The notes: generated by a model from the letters alone, not told the origin. 64,000 nucleotides of DNA from Tulasnella sp. 424 (GCA_019633425.1 WSUB01000090.1:77488-141487), one strand, 5' to 3'. Shown: positions 11,845-24,085, numbered from the stretch's first letter. Program-made: numbers and translations.

Positions 11845-12863
11845 ATGAACGAAGATAACGTGATGTCGGAATCCGGAAGCCCAACGCCCCCAAGTCGACA
11901 TGAAGAGTTTTACTACGAAGACGGCAACATATGCCTTCAAGCGGAGAACACAGTCTTCCGACTTTTGAAAAGTCAACTGGCTGTGCAGTCGACTGTCTTT
12001 GCGGATATGTTCGCTGTTGGAGGGGAGCAAACAGGGCCATTGAACGAAGGGGAAATGTATGATGGAGTACCTCTTGTCCGTGTAGATGAGAAGGCGAAGG
12101 ACTGGACTGTGGTATGCCAAATTTTATGGAACCCTCTGTAAGGCTCTGTCTATCATCGTGTTATCCGCGGCCCATTCATGATCGCTAAAAACCATTAAAA
12201 AACCTCTCTCGCAGTGGTGTAGACGAAAAACCCAAAGACTTCGACACGATTGCTTCCGTTCTCCGCATCTCAACGAAATATTCCATGGATAAGCTCCGCA
12301 AATGTTCCACAAAGTGGTTGGAAAAGGCCACTTCTCATTCTACCACAAAAATTGGCTTCAATCCTCTCCCCACTCTTGAAAACTACAGCTCAAATCCCGG
12401 TATGGCAGCCAAAGTTATCGCCGTTGCCCAGGAATGCGATATACAATCAGTTCTTCCTTTGGCGTTGTACCACGTTGCAGTCACCTCGTCGTCCACTCTT
12501 AGTCGACCCATCGGTCTGGCATATGACGACGTCGTACGCATTATGATCGGTCGCGACCGCCTTCTCGTCAAATGGTGGAGCCTCGTACGGGAAGAGGTGA
12601 GCTTAGGGCTCGATGATGGCCCAGTTCGGTATATCGGGCGGCCTTTCAGCCGAGCCAAAATGCAGCAATGTGGAGAATTCAAGCCGGAAGATTTGGGGGT
12701 GTATCCGAGAGTCCAAAAGCTTGAGGACGGGTCCCGGGATCCAATTCGTTATCTATCAAGGCAGTCCAAAAATTCTAGTTTTTGTCCCAACTGTCGTGAT
12801 GGGCATCATCAGGCCATGCTGGAGATATACAAGAGTCTGGAGACCATTTTCGATTTGAAATAA
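11845..12863 (+). CDS. BTB/POZ-domain protein (type-1, copy A)
   Basis: Two exons, 11845-12137 and 12215-12863, give 313 aa. The BTB fold is seen at residues about 20-100 (EEFYYEDGNICLQ, ENTVFRLLKSQL, FADMF). It is followed by the helical segment DFDTIASVLRISTKYSMDKL, typical of Agaricomycete BTB proteins. Near the C-terminus a CRDGHHQAMLEIY motif and Cys residues (FCPNC) suggest a small metal-binding or structural element. BTB domains dimerise and can act as Cul3 adaptors; the partner is unknown here. The start is the first ATG after the divergent UTP18 fragment. The gene is intact and closely related to 13515-14523. Confidence 0.88.
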
Positions 12864-13514
12864 CCCCAGGCAAATTGATCATTGGCCATGATCCGATATA
12901 CGATAGCTCTTTTTCCCATTAATACATTTTTCATTGACACGTAAAAAGTCGAGCAAACTCGCTCCATACTCCGAGATTCCGACTCAGTATTACGTTGATG
13001 GTAATGAAGGCCCAGAAACGGACAGGTCAACGCGCCTCGTCTAGTGGGAAATCCTTTTAGTGCTTCGTTAGAGGCTTTGGACGAGAGAATGAGGTGTTTT
13101 TCGGTCCGTACTTTCGAGGTTTGTTGAGCCAACATGTCTATTCATGCTCCTGGTTCAGCCTGGTTGTTCGAGATTGAAAAATCGAGCTCATTATTGGATA
13201 AGTTGGTCTTGTTTGTCGGGTTGTTATCTTATCAGCAGCCCAGTGCCTGAATATACCTTGGCCCCTTTTCGATATCTCTGTCGCTTTACGCGTTCTCCTG
13301 TTGTTGTGTACAAAGCATGATACAGTCGGAGTTCTATCACATTGGAGAAGATTTTGAGGTGTGTGGCGCCGCGGGACGGTGAGAACTCATCTTGTGGTGG
13401 CGGAGGACCTAGTGGGGGACCATCCGCGTAAAACAACGCTCACCGACCCCTTTCACTGCAGATAAGTCACTCTCCTCTAAAGCTTCAGGCACTCTACTAG
13501 TCGTCTCCTACTCT
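12864..13514. other. Inter-unit spacer with third UTP18 relic
   Basis: This is the spacer between BTB copies A and B. Between about 13070 and 13145 it matches the 5' end of UTP18 (a TTTCGGTCCGTACTTTCGA-like stretch reading toward ATGAATAG on the minus strand), in a shorter and more eroded form than at 11255. The rest corresponds to the divergent promoter spacer. No gene is seen. Confidence 0.6.
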
Positions 13515-14523
13515 ATGAACGAAGATAAAGCAACGTCGGAAATCGGAAGCCCAACTCCACCAACGCGGCATGAGGAGTTTTACTACGAAGACGGCAACAT
13601 ATGCCTCCAAGCGGAGAACACAATCTTCAGACTTCTGAAGAGCCAGCTAGCTAGACAGTCGGATATGTTTACAGATATGTTCTTTGTTGGAGGGGAACAA
13701 CAAGGAATACTAGTGGAAGGGGAAGTGTATGATGGTGTACCTCTCGTCCGTGTAGAGGAGAGAGCGGAGGACTGGACTATAGTATGCCAACTTTTATGGA
13801 ATCCACCGTAAGTCTCTATTCGTAATGGCTCTATTGACTGCCCATTTTACGATCGCTGAGGAAGTTTCTCGCGGTAGGGCGGACGAAAGGCCGAAAGACT
13901 TCGACACGATTGCCTCAGTACTCCGCATCTCAACAAAATACTCCATGGACAAGCTTCGAAAATGTTTCGTAAAGTGGTTTGAAGAAGCTACCCTTCATTC
14001 GGCCCACAGATTCGGCGCCAATCCTCTCCCCATTCTCGAACATTACGACTCGAAGCCGAATTTGGCAGCCAAAGTCATCGTCGTTACCAAGGAATGCGAT
14101 GTACAATCAGTTCTTCCTGTGGCCTTGTACTACGTTGCAGTCACCTCATCGTCCACTCTCAGTCGACCCATTGGCCTGCCATACGACGACGTTGTGCGCA
14201 TTATGATTGGTCGCGATCGCCTTCTGGTCAAATGGTGGAATCTTGTACGAGGGAGCGAGAGCTTAGGGCTCGATGAGAGCGTCGGTCGATGTGGCTTCAG
14301 AGTCGGACATGGACCAAGCAAACTGCGATGTGGAGAATTCAAGTTGGACTCGTCGCAGTTGTACCCGAGAGTCCAAATGCTGGAGGACGGATCCCGGGAT
14401 CCCCTTAGGTATTTATCAAGGCAGTCCAGAAATCGTAGTCTTTGCGCGAAGTGTCGTGCCGAGCATCACGAGGCCATGCTGGAGATATATAATAGTCTCG
14501 AAACTGTTTTCGATTTGAAATAA
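13515..14523 (+). CDS. BTB/POZ-domain protein (type-1, copy B)
   Basis: This is a tandem paralogue of the gene at 11845. Exons 13515-13807 and 13878-14523 give 312 aa, with the intron at the same position and phase as copy A. The protein starts MNEDKATSEIGSPTPP and then has the BTB core (EEFYYEDGNICLQ, FTDMFFVGGEQ), the DFDTIASVLRISTKYSMDKL helix pair and a C-terminal tail with CAKCRAEHHEAMLEIY. No lesion is seen. The role is inferred only from the domain (protein-protein adaptor). Its divergence from copy A is spread along the whole length, so both have probably been kept as coding genes. Confidence 0.88.
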
Positions 14524-14677
14524 CGAATCATCGATATATAATAGTGTTTCGTTCCATTGATATATTTTCCATTGATATTTAAACCGTCGAGCGAGTCCGC
14601 TACTTACTGCCCGGGGGTTTCAGCCCAGTGTAACATTGACGTCGACCGGCAGCCCAAGCCAAATACGACTGGAAAAT

Positions 14678-15325
14678 ACATTTAGCAGCGGCAGATACGC
14701 ATATTTTAACTGGCAATAAACTATAAAGGCGTGTATCTCAGTCGTGTTTATCATTCTACCCAAGTCATTGAACTGAAATACCTGGACAGATTGGAGCTCG
14801 CTGATTGCAGAGTAGCCTTCGTGCAGCTCGGCATCCTTATCCGTAATAAGGGATATTTGCATGCCGATCCCTTTGACGTTATCCCAAAAGTCTTTTCGTT
14901 TGTAGCCCGGACGCTGGCATTTCTCCTTAAGTTCGTGAAGGAAGCTGGAAAGAACGACCCCAAAGCATCAGGTCTTGACACAGATCAAGGAGCAAAAATA
15001 GCGATCCGAACTTACTCGTTCCAGATATCAATGCCATCCTCCTTCATTTCAAAATAGTGAGTCCAATCCCTTAGTCCATGTCTTCAAACCCGTCACACAC
15101 ACGTGGAAGGCAGTCCTCCTCATCTCCCGCATGCACTGAATCGCCTCGTCATATCTCTGGGTACTAAACGATTCATACACAATCTCAGGGATCACTGCGG
15201 CCATATCCTTCAATGCCTTCGACACGACGTCCCCTTCTTTCAAATCCTCTCTAAAGTCGTTTAGTGGGAAGGCGTTCCCGATGATTTCTTCCCTGACGAA
15301 CATCGCGCTCTTGCCTCGTGAGATT
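14678..15325 (-). pseudogene. Ku80 3'-end fragment (duplicate)
   Basis: This is a near copy of the last two to three exons of Ku80 at 18773-19432. It reads IIGNAFPLNDFREDLKEGDVV ... STQRYDEAIQCMREMRRTA, and then KCQRPGYKRKDFW-type sequence after the intron. It has no promoter and no vWA or barrel-encoding part. At about 15325 homology stops inside an exon and switches to BTB sequence on the opposite strand. It is a duplication remnant and cannot encode a Ku subunit. Confidence 0.85.
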
Positions 15326-15586
15326 TGTCTCGACGAGGGCCTTGTTCGGTGTGTCGTTCGCGGGCTGTCAAGCAGATCCAAACTCCAGCAATGTGGAGAA
15401 TTCAAGCCGGACGATTTGGGGGTGTACCCGAAACTCCAAAAGCTTGAGGATGGTTTCCGGGATCCAATTCCTTATCTATCAAGGCAGTCCAGGAATTCTA
15501 GTTTCTGTGGCAAGTGTCGTGATGGGCATTATCAGGCAATGCTAGAGATATACAAGAGTCTGGAGACCATTTTCGATTTGAGATAA
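15326..15586 (+). pseudogene. BTB type-1 C-terminal fragment (copy C)
   Basis: Only the last ~85 codons of the type-1 BTB family remain (LQQCGEFKPDDLGVYPKLQ ... GHYQAMLEIYKSLETIFDLR). The BTB fold and the intron are missing, because sequence 5' of about 15325 has been replaced by the Ku80 3' fragment on the opposite strand. The frame is open from the junction to the stop. Without a start or promoter it is best called a fragment. Confidence 0.8.
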
Positions 15587-15824
15587 CCCGGGCAAATCAT
15601 GGGCGCCATGTTTCGATAAACGATATCTCGCTTCCCCATGTTGGTACATTTTTCATTGGTGCCTCGACTTCAGTTCGTCCGTTTAACTCATTGACTAGAG
15701 AAAAGCCGTCGAGTCAGCAACGCCGGAGCCGCGGCCTGCAGCAAAGTGTACGCAGTTTCAGTCAAAGTTACATACGGTCCGACCGGATAGCGATGATGGG
15801 TTCGTTTCGGCTCCTTAACTAAAT

Positions 15825-16970
15825 TCAGAAGGCAGAAACAAGGTCAGTTTGTTGGGTCCTCGAAATATCGTCGTTGCATCCGAAGGCACCAACTTCGACC
15901 TTGACATCACTTATTGTGGGGCGCATCTCGGGTTTGCGGGCCCAGCATCGAAAGATTAGAGGCCAAAGTGGGTCATTTCGCTCTAATTTTGGATGCTCCT
16001 CAGGTTTCGGGTGTTCTTCGCGAACTATACGATGCATGACTCTTGCGGGTGCGTTGATTTGAGCAAATGGAGGGCTCCCGCTCATCACCTGATAGCCAAG
16101 TCGTAAGGTTGCTGTCCCGGGCCAACGCCCAGTTTGAAAACGTACCGCCAGTGCCAGTCCACCAAAAGCGTAGATATCGGTTTCTAATGTTGGCTTCGGA
16201 TTTTCTTCTTCGAATAGCTCCGGAGCCATATATCTGTTACTCCCTTTAGGTCCATCCCCAGTAGTAAAACCAGTCGAGGCGTCAACCTCCTGGATGACAC
16301 GGCTTAAACCAAAATCGGACAATGTTGCCTCTGACAGGTCGTTCATGAGGACATTCTCAGGTTTAATGTCAGCGTGGCAGATAGGAGGTGATTGAGAGTG
16401 AAGAAAAGCAAGTCCCCGCGCAATCTGTACTAGCTAGAAGACCTGGAGTGAGCAAAGGGAAAACTGTGATGGCGAAACCCACCAGTTGGATCTTTTCGGG
16501 CCTGGAGAGATTGGGGTTGTTGTCGAGATAGTTCACCAAGTTTCCATTCTGACACCATTGGCTGACGAGACAAGGTTCGGGCTGGGTCCTAAACCCCAGG
16601 AGAGGGAGTATATTTGGATGATCGAGACGGGCCCAGACTGCGAGTTCACGTTTCAGGCGCTGCGTTCCGGATGTATTAGTAACAGCCTAGCGAATTCAGG
16701 GCTAACTTTGGTGGGGTTTCTCACCTTTTCCCTTCTCTGCTGTAAGGCGATGAGGTCAGACCTGCATGACATCGATGTTGGTCGGATCGGCCTCAGGATT
16801 TTGACGGCAACGTCCATTAGAGTACTATCAGGACTTCTCCATATACCCCGAAAAATGTTTGCATAGCCACCGGAGAGGATAGGAGTACCAGGTTTTGCTA
16901 GATTTCCTTCAAGTTCTCCGGTATCCTCCCCGAATGGAGCGCCAGGGTGGACCGAGGGTTCATCGACCAT
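15825..16970 (-). CDS. Protein kinase, fungal TKL/Tyr-like type
   Basis: Four exons (16725-16970, 16483-16659, 16146-16433, 15825-16088) give 324 aa, essentially a bare kinase domain. Landmarks in order are a glycine-rich loop LSGGYANIFRG, the lysine in VAVKILRP, the hinge region (CLVSQWCQNGNL), the catalytic loop HADIKPENVL (HAD instead of HRD), DFGLS, and APE in RYMAPELFEEE. All catalytic residues are present, so activity is plausible. This compact class is expanded in Agaricomycetes; the substrate is unknown. The intron 16089-16145 is in frame. The start MVDEPSVHPG is the first in-frame ATG. Confidence 0.85.
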
Positions 16971-18020
16971 TCTGAATGAACTGAGATTCCCCGCGTCCGA
17001 CCCTATTCTCCTTCTTTTTCGTGAGGTCTTAGAAAATAACTGTCGTGAGTAAAAAAAAGGGGCCAGCCATCTGGGAGCAAGACTCCAGCGGTTAAAATGG
17101 TGACCATACCTCAGCAGCCCCCCCCACTAAATCTGAATCACCCTGGCCGGACTCTTGCTGGGCAAACTCGTCCTGGATAACGCCCTTTCTCTTGGAAAGA
17201 CTTATATTTGGATATGAGTCCATCATCTCGATATCCTCAGACATTCTGGCGGAGATATATGATCTGACCGGGGGAGGAAGGGATGCCAGTGGTGCAAGAG
17301 TCGTTCAGTTGCACGTCGGTCTCACGGGTAGCGCCACAGACTCGTGCCGCCAACGTGCCCAACTCGTGTTTCCCATCGTTCTCCATGTATCCGATGCGAT
17401 CATTGAGAATGAAGTGGGATAGAACAGACATCTTTGCCCGCCATCTCTGCATGAACGCCTCCTAGGCTTGCCCAAATGCCTTGATAGGTACCAGCGTTAC
17501 TGGAGGAGGGACGTGAATTTGCGGGTATAAAAATGGATGTTAAGAAGGAACCACTGAGGGTACTATTGTATTTCACTTCGTTAAGAGTCGATGGTCTATT
17601 CTTTTCTCGCGTGGCCCGGAGCTTCGCGTTACTCGCAGGTCCTGATTTCCAACGTGAAAGGCATACTTTGAATTGGCCAGCAACACGAGATCAGCGCACC
17701 CTCTTCGGTCACATCATCAGAGCCGATGCTATTCCCCGAAGTCCACCTGTTGGACGTTGGCTAATCGCCCCTTTTCGACTGACCTCACACGTTAAGATTC
17801 CCAGCGAGAACCAATAAATAACAACCATAGTATGCATACAAGACACTCGGGAATAGATATCTAAGCTACACGCTGCGTGGGTATTTTCCAAGTGTTCAAA
17901 GAATCGGGGAGGGGGTATCTCAGCTAATATAATGAGGAACAAACAGCCTGGAAGACGGATGATCAAGCTCCAAGAGACTCTTACCTGACTCGACACGAGA
18001 AGGTGATAAAATTCGAGCGT
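16971..18020. other. Gene-poor stretch
   Basis: About 1 kb between the kinase start and the unrecognised minus-strand gene. Several open frames of 60-95 codons exist on both strands, but none shows a domain, a paralogue in the window or convincing splice structure. A TATA-like GGTATAAAAATGG lies at about 17523. Upstream it probably holds the kinase promoter. Confidence 0.4.
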
Positions 18021-18490
18021 CTACCTTCTTAGAGTAGGCTGAACGCCATAAGTTGCGAACAGACGAAGCATCTGCCCTGACGCTGCGTCGGTCGCTAAGC
18101 TCTTTGTCGACCCGAAGCCTTGACAATAGGTACCGACGTAGATAGACATTGACAGGACAGGAGCAACGCTAGTGACTGAGCAGCCGTACACCCGTGAGCC
18201 TAAAGTCAGACGTTGTTTGCAAAGTCGGACATACCTGTTACCACGGCCGCCCATGTCGGCTTGTTGGCGGACGGAGCGGCTTCAGTCTGAATGGCCGTAT
18301 GTACAGCGTCGGCAATCTTCTTGAAATCGAGTGTCTCAACGAGCTAAGCTTGACATGGAACTTGGCATATTTAGCTTGCTCAATGGTATTGAGTAACATA
18401 CGGTATTGGTCGGATGGGTTGCCTGGTGATGAAAAATGCGGGAAGCAAACGAGATAGCAGAGCCCAAGGATGCCTAGACGCACTAGACAT
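18021..18490 (-). CDS. Unrecognised protein gene, possibly frameshifted
   Basis: Exon-like coding pieces line up on the minus strand. A TATAAAA element (18610-18616) lies about 120 nt upstream of ATG at 18490. A plausible short first exon (ATGTCTA) is followed by an intron ending ATCACCAG, and then NPSDQYRMLLNTIEQAKYAK. The next segment, LVETLDFKKIADAVHTAIQ, is one frame off near 18346, so a base seems missing. A clean intron follows, and then GSRVYGCSVTSVAPVLSMSI reading to TLRR. I recognise no family. The first-exon reading is uncertain, so whether the protein is secreted cannot be told. It lies downstream of Ku80 on the same strand. Confidence 0.4.
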
Positions 18491-18843
18491 GACGAGAGAA
18501 TGTGTAGGAGAGTTCTGGTAGATGTGAAGATGGAAGCTGTAGAAGTGTGGGAGCTGAGTGTAGATATGCTGAGTGTAGATAGCTAACGGGGGCTACTGAA
18601 CTGAACGTGTTTTATAGCATCCAAGGCGCGTCTCCACTTCGTACGAGTGATCTCCGTTTTCACGTCAAATAAACGTCTCATTTACGAGCAATTTGTGGTT
18701 GGGCTCAACAATTTGCGAGAATTTGTGGGGCTAGCGATAAGTGGCTAACGTACACGTCCTTGATTGCTCGATGACTGGGAAATACATTTAGCAGCGGCAG
18801 ATACGTATATTTTAACTGGCAATAAACTATAAAGGCGTGTATC

Positions 18844-21800
18844 TCAGTCGTGTTCATCATTCTACCCAGGTCACTGAACTGAAATACCTGGACAGATTGA
18901 AGCTCGCTGATTGCAGAGTAGCCTTCGTGCAGCTCGGCTTCCTTATCCGTAATAAGGGATATTTGCATGCCGATCCCTTTGACTTTATCCCAAAAGTCTT
19001 TTCGTTTGTAGCCTGGGCGCTGGCATTTCTCCTTAAGTTCGTGAAGGAAGCTGGAAGCACGACCCCAAAGCATCAGGTCTTGACACAGATCAAGGAGCAG
19101 AAATAACGATCCAAACTTACTCGTTCCAGATATCAATGTCATCCTCCTGCATTTCATAAGAGTGAGTCCAATGCTTTAGACTATATCTTCAAGCCGCCAT
19201 ACACACCTGTAAGGCAGTCCTCCTCATCTCCCGCATGCACTGAATCGCCTCGTCGTACCTCTGGGTACTAAACGACTCGTCTACAATCTCCGGGATCACT
19301 GCAGCCATATCCTTCAATGCCTTCGACACGACGTCCCCTTCTTTCAAGTTCTCTCTAAAGTCGTTTAGCGGGAAGGCGTTCCCTATGATTCTTCCCTGGC
19401 GAACATCGCGCTCTTGCCTCGTGAGATTCGTCTTCTTTTCCGTAGGTGCACTGGGTGGCGACCGGTCGGGAGTGGGCAGGTGACTTCGGCCAGCACGATG
19501 TGGTTGGTCGTCTTCGTCCTCCGTATCCTGGTCGTCCAAGTCCATCTTCGATTTCTTCTTCTCGGCTTCCAGTTTCTGAGATGCGATGAAAGGAGATTTG
19601 AGGGATAGAGACGCAATAGATCTCGACGGTACAACGGGACCAGCATCACCCTCGTCTCCAAGAAGGTCGGCAACGTCGAAGTCGTCCTGGGTATGCAGGG
19701 TCGCGTCCACCTCGTTGGCTTTCTTCTTTCCACGGACTTTCGGAGGAACTATCGAGCGGCGAAAGACAGAGTAGGGTTAATAAAAAGCATGAAAGCATCT
19801 CCGAGGTCCGGAACCCACCCAATTTCACATCGACTGCTTTCTTCAGCTTTTCCAACGCCTTCTTGGACCGTTCAACAACTTCAGACGGGGGCTCGAGGTA
19901 CTTTGTAAGTTCCGGATGAGGCGGTGGTATGGGATTGTTTTCCAGGTCGGGGAACACTGCTCCATGGAACAGGGCCGTCTTCAAGCGATGAATTGATGGG
20001 TTGTACGAAGCGGACATATCGTACCATGGCTCCGGAGACCTAAATCGATCAGAAGGAATATTAGCCCAAGTCCAGATTCGAAATTCCAAAGGCGTAACGA
20101 AAGACGAACCCATCGGGACCTTCCGCTGCTTCCATCAAATCCATCTTATCAACCCACTTTTCCATAGCGGTGACCATTTCATCGGTCGTCACGAATGGAT
20201 GTTTTGTCGCCGCTTCTCCCTTCTTATTCTTTAAATCGTCAAGCGAAGGGAACGTATAGTTTCTCAAGTCCTCCGCGAATGGCACCTAACAGCAATTGGA
20301 AAGGGGCGTTCAGCTCCTCAGCGATGCTCTAGTCACATTTCCACTCACCCTAGCCATGAACAAATAATCCCTCTCCACCTCGACAATTGGACAGCAAATG
20401 GCCATCTTGGGATCCGCTCCGTCCGCGTGAACCCACCGAACGATGGCAAGCACGTCTTTGATGACCATTCCTCGAATAAACGACGATAAAGCGATTTGAG
20501 AGCGTATCGATTTATCGTCCGCGCTGAGGCTGTAAATTTCGCCCATGAGGTACCACCGCTGGAACTATATTGAGCGAACCGTCAATTCTGCAAAACGGCA
20601 ACAGTCCAAGTGTCAGTCAAAATGCTCACTTTTGACGCATGCATAAACCCGATAACCTGTAAGAGGGAAGACAGCACCGGCTCATTAGCACGGCTGGCCT
20701 AGACCAATACCCAAACCCTACCTCCCTCAATGCCAGCTTTCGTCGGTAGCTTGTCAAACTCCTCATCTATCAGCACCCAAGTAGCTCCGTACTTGTACCC
20801 TTTAACCAAGTCCTCCGCTTCTACCATATCCCCCAACGTCGGCACTTCATGTTCCGCATCCGCATCTACATCTTCCAACTTGACATCCTCGTCTTCCTTC
20901 TTCTCCGGTGCGGGTGGCCGCAAGTGATACCTCGTCTCCCTTTCCACGGGCGCATACATCGCCCCAACGTCCGGCTTCGTCTCCTCAGCATCCTCCATAA
21001 CGTCGTCCTCATCCTCATCCTGCTGCGTCGACTTGCCACCGCCGCCGTCCCGTCCACCTCCTCGCTTGATGAACCTCTTCAAGCTAACCGGAGAAGCCTT
21101 TGACGTGACTTTATGCACTCTCGCGGAAATCTCGATGCCCTTTTCCGCTTCACCATCGTCGCCGTCGTCGTCATCCTCCACGTGATCGGGGTAATGGTAG
21201 CCCAACCGAAGAATGATATGTTTAGCGGCGGGTTTGACTATTTTGATGTCTGGCAGAGCGCAATCTTCGAGGGCTTGGTAACACGAGCCGATCAGGCATT
21301 TCTCGATTTGGGCACCCATGAGGTTGTAGAATTGCTCGTTCTCGGCCTGTAGGAAAGGACCCAGCCGTAAGTCGAGGATTACGGACATCAAGGTTGGACT
21401 AGAAAGGAAGGCGGGTTGAATTCACCTTTTGCTCGCTCTTATCTTCTTCCTTGAAATCGTCATCGTCAAAGTCCACTCCACTATCATCGCGGGCAACAAG
21501 AAATGGTCAGTCCTCCCACCCACCCCGACCCAAAAGAAACCAGAACCCACATGATAGTCGTACGCACGTCCAATTCATTCAGTTTTTCAGCCGTATTCTC
21601 CCAATCTTCGGTATTCAACGGGCTTTCTCCATCAGTAAGGATGGTAACCTTCCTCGTCCAGGTTTTCTTCTTCCCGAGGTGCAGCGCTTGAGTTTGAATG
21701 GCAACGATGAGACCGTCGAGAGCTTGATTTTGTTCAAAAAAGTGTCAATTCTCGTCTGACTGGCGTATACAATAAGACTCGAAGTTGGGAAGGACGGGGA

Positions 21801-22437
21801 CTCACCATCCCCTTGGACTTTACTGGGCTTGATGGCTGAAATAAGTTCCATAGTGTGCTGCGTTGGCTGAGCTATCGGTATATACTCCGTAACGTGATCG
21901 TATCCTCCATTGCTGTCGTTGACGCAGTTCTTGGTCTCTATACATGACGACAAGACACTCTTGTCAGTCAACGACGCCGGACCAGAACGCGTTTCCGCTT
22001 ACTTTTCGTCCCGAACAGTATAACACCACATTGATCGGTCTTCCGTCCAGCAAATATCTAAGAGCGAAAGAAAAAATTAAGATCAGCCTCGCATATTTAA
22101 GCCATGCTTGTCGACCGGCGGCAAGCTCCGTTGCAATCTTGACCAGGCCCACCCCAGCTCACGTGGGGTTAACGAGAAGGACATACCATCTCCTGCACTT
22201 TCAACAGAACGAACTCCAAAGCCCACTCCAAATTCGTGATCTCCTTAGTCCTCTGTTCTCCATCAGGTCCAGGTGCCAAGAGGACCTCGCGCGTTTTCGC
22301 CATCGAGGGTGAGACGTCGATGACGAACATCGTCACGGTATACTGAGTAATAAAAGCGCAAAAGGCGATTTAGAATTAATACCCATATTTGAGAGCGTAA
22401 GGGGGTCCGCTTCACTCACACCTGCTCGTTCTGCCAT
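18844..22437 (-). CDS. KU80: Ku80, DNA end-binding subunit of the Ku heterodimer
   Basis: Nuclear protein that pairs with Ku70 to bind DNA ends in non-homologous end joining and telomere maintenance. A tiny first exon (MAERAG, 22420-22437) is followed by the vWA-like domain (YTVTMFVIDVSPSM; FAGRKTDQCGVVLFGTK; TILTDGESPLNTEDWE). Next come the Ku core/beta-barrel part (LGPFLQAENEQFYNLMGAQ, GYKYGATWVLIDEEFDKLP, KMAICCPIVEVERDYLFMA) and the C-terminal arm (PEPWYDMSASYNP). The tail contains FPLNDFRENLKEGDVV and PGYKRKDFWDKVKG. About a dozen small introns and roughly 900 aa are expected. The last exon end is uncertain: TGA at 18844 after a final intron is chosen, because the duplicate at 14738 has the same signals. 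Confidence 0.88.
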
Positions 22438-23008
22438 AGCTTGTGGTGAATAACGCGGTGAGGCTAGCTAGCCAGGGTGAAGGGAGAACAACGCGATCGA
22501 GAGAGAGAGGGTGGTTCGGTCCCGGACGCGACTTGGGCCACCAGGGTTCGCACGCGCGTCACGCGTTGATGTTGGGTTATCTACGCTCCCCTCATGGCTG
22601 AATCGAAGAACTCTGGCGCACGCACATCGAGTCAATGAGGAAAATCTATAAGTACATTTTGATGGTCGGAGATCTTTTAATGAGTCTTAATACATGAAGG
22701 TTCGAGAGAGCTAATTGAGGAGGAAAAGAAAAACGCAGAATGGAAGAACGGGTTTAGATGGATGGGGAGGGGCAGGGATGCGATGAGAGAGTAGCCAAGA
22801 TGGTGGTTTCGTGACGGTGGGTCGTGACAAGGTCGAGAATAGGTAGCTTTAACATATAAGAACGATGCAAAACAAAACGGAAAGATGGGGGCGGCGGCGT
22901 TGAAGAATGGGGAGGAAAAGGGACGGGAAAGCGCAGGACACTTGAGAAAAGTTTGGGGAAGGGATTGCAAAAACCGCAGTCGGCGCCCGCAACTGCAACT
23001 TGCGTGGA
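22438..23008. other. Ku80 promoter / RING gene 3' flank
   Basis: Between Ku80 and the 3' end of the RING gene. A GAGAGAGAGAG run lies at about 22500, close to the Ku80 start. The rest shows no coding signal on either strand. It presumably contains the Ku80 promoter and the 3' UTR of the RING gene. Confidence 0.5.
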
Positions 23009-24085
23009 TCACTTGAGGAGCACGGTGAGGAAGATAGCCAACCCCACGACGCTCAACGCCCTCCGCACGGGTTGACCTTGATACACTTCCCCAGTAGCCG
23101 CGACTCCTCCGTTAACCGCGTCCGAGACCCCGTTCACCGCGTCCGTGATGGTTTGGGGCATCTTTATGGACGCAATCTGGTTCAATTGAAACTCCATTTC
23201 GTCATCCGTGTCCCACTCTTCCTCGGGGGCATTCAACCGATGGCCTGGGGGAACGATCCCCGAGGCCGCGGCGATGGGGTCATCATCCTCGAGCGTGAAT
23301 CGGAAACGTGGTGGGGGAGGCGCGAGTAACGTGTTGCCGTTGCGAGTGGTGAGGTTTGGGGAAGCGAGGAGTTCCGGGTGAACCGAGGATGCAGGGGAGG
23401 ACGTGGAAGTCGTAAACGCCGAGCGACGCCACTTGGACGCTGCTGCTGACCGAGATTGTTGTGGTGGCTGTTCGTCTGATCTGCCCCCCGCCGTGGACGA
23501 TGCCCACGACCACGGGAAGAACGCCGAAGGTGCCACTTGAGAATCGTCCGGGAGTGGGCGCAGGAGGTGGTTAGGAGGGGGTGAGAGGAGGCGTTGGGAA
23601 AACGAAATAGAAGACCGAGAGGAAGTGGAAGCGACTTCCGGACTGGACGGACCACTTGAGAGCCCCAAGTCGCCACGGTAGATCGGAACAACGTCGTGGA
23701 TGGAACTGAGAGTCTTGCACGTTGGGCATTTAGGACTAAAGTCTAACCACTAGCGTTTTGTGCGAACGACGTCAGAGGTTGTGAACGACGGCGCTAGCGG
23801 AACAAAAACGAAATTTCATACCTGACGAAGACAGTTGAGACAGTACAAATGCCCACAACGAGTCACACACGGATCTGTCGGTGGCTCTTGACTATATGCC
23901 CACCAAACGCATGCCAGGATAGTCAGCCATCATGCCGTTGCGAAATTGGATGGACTCGTTCTTCACCATATGCGGCATTCAAAATCTGGCTCCTCCGCTG
24001 CGGGAGTCGCTACGGGTTCCCTGGGTAACAGCGCATCCCATTGTGCGTAGGGATCGTCGTGCATTGGCTTTCCTAGTGATAGCAT
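23009..24085 (-). CDS. RNF5/RMA1-like membrane RING E3 ubiquitin ligase
   Basis: Three exons (23967-24085, 23822-23891, 23009-23749) give 309 aa. Splicing assembles a complete C3HC4 RING: FECRICQEPPTDPCVTRCGH followed by LYCLNCLRQW and SPKCPTCK. After this comes the VVPIYRGD box that follows the RING in RNF5/RNF185/RMA1 proteins. The middle is Ser/Pro-rich and disordered. The C-terminus is a single hydrophobic anchor, ALSVVGLAIFLTVLLK, as expected for a tail-anchored ER ligase in ER-associated degradation. It is longer than human RNF5 because of the linker. The RING reading and the VxPIYGR-type box make the family call firm; the substrates are unknown. Confidence 0.87.
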
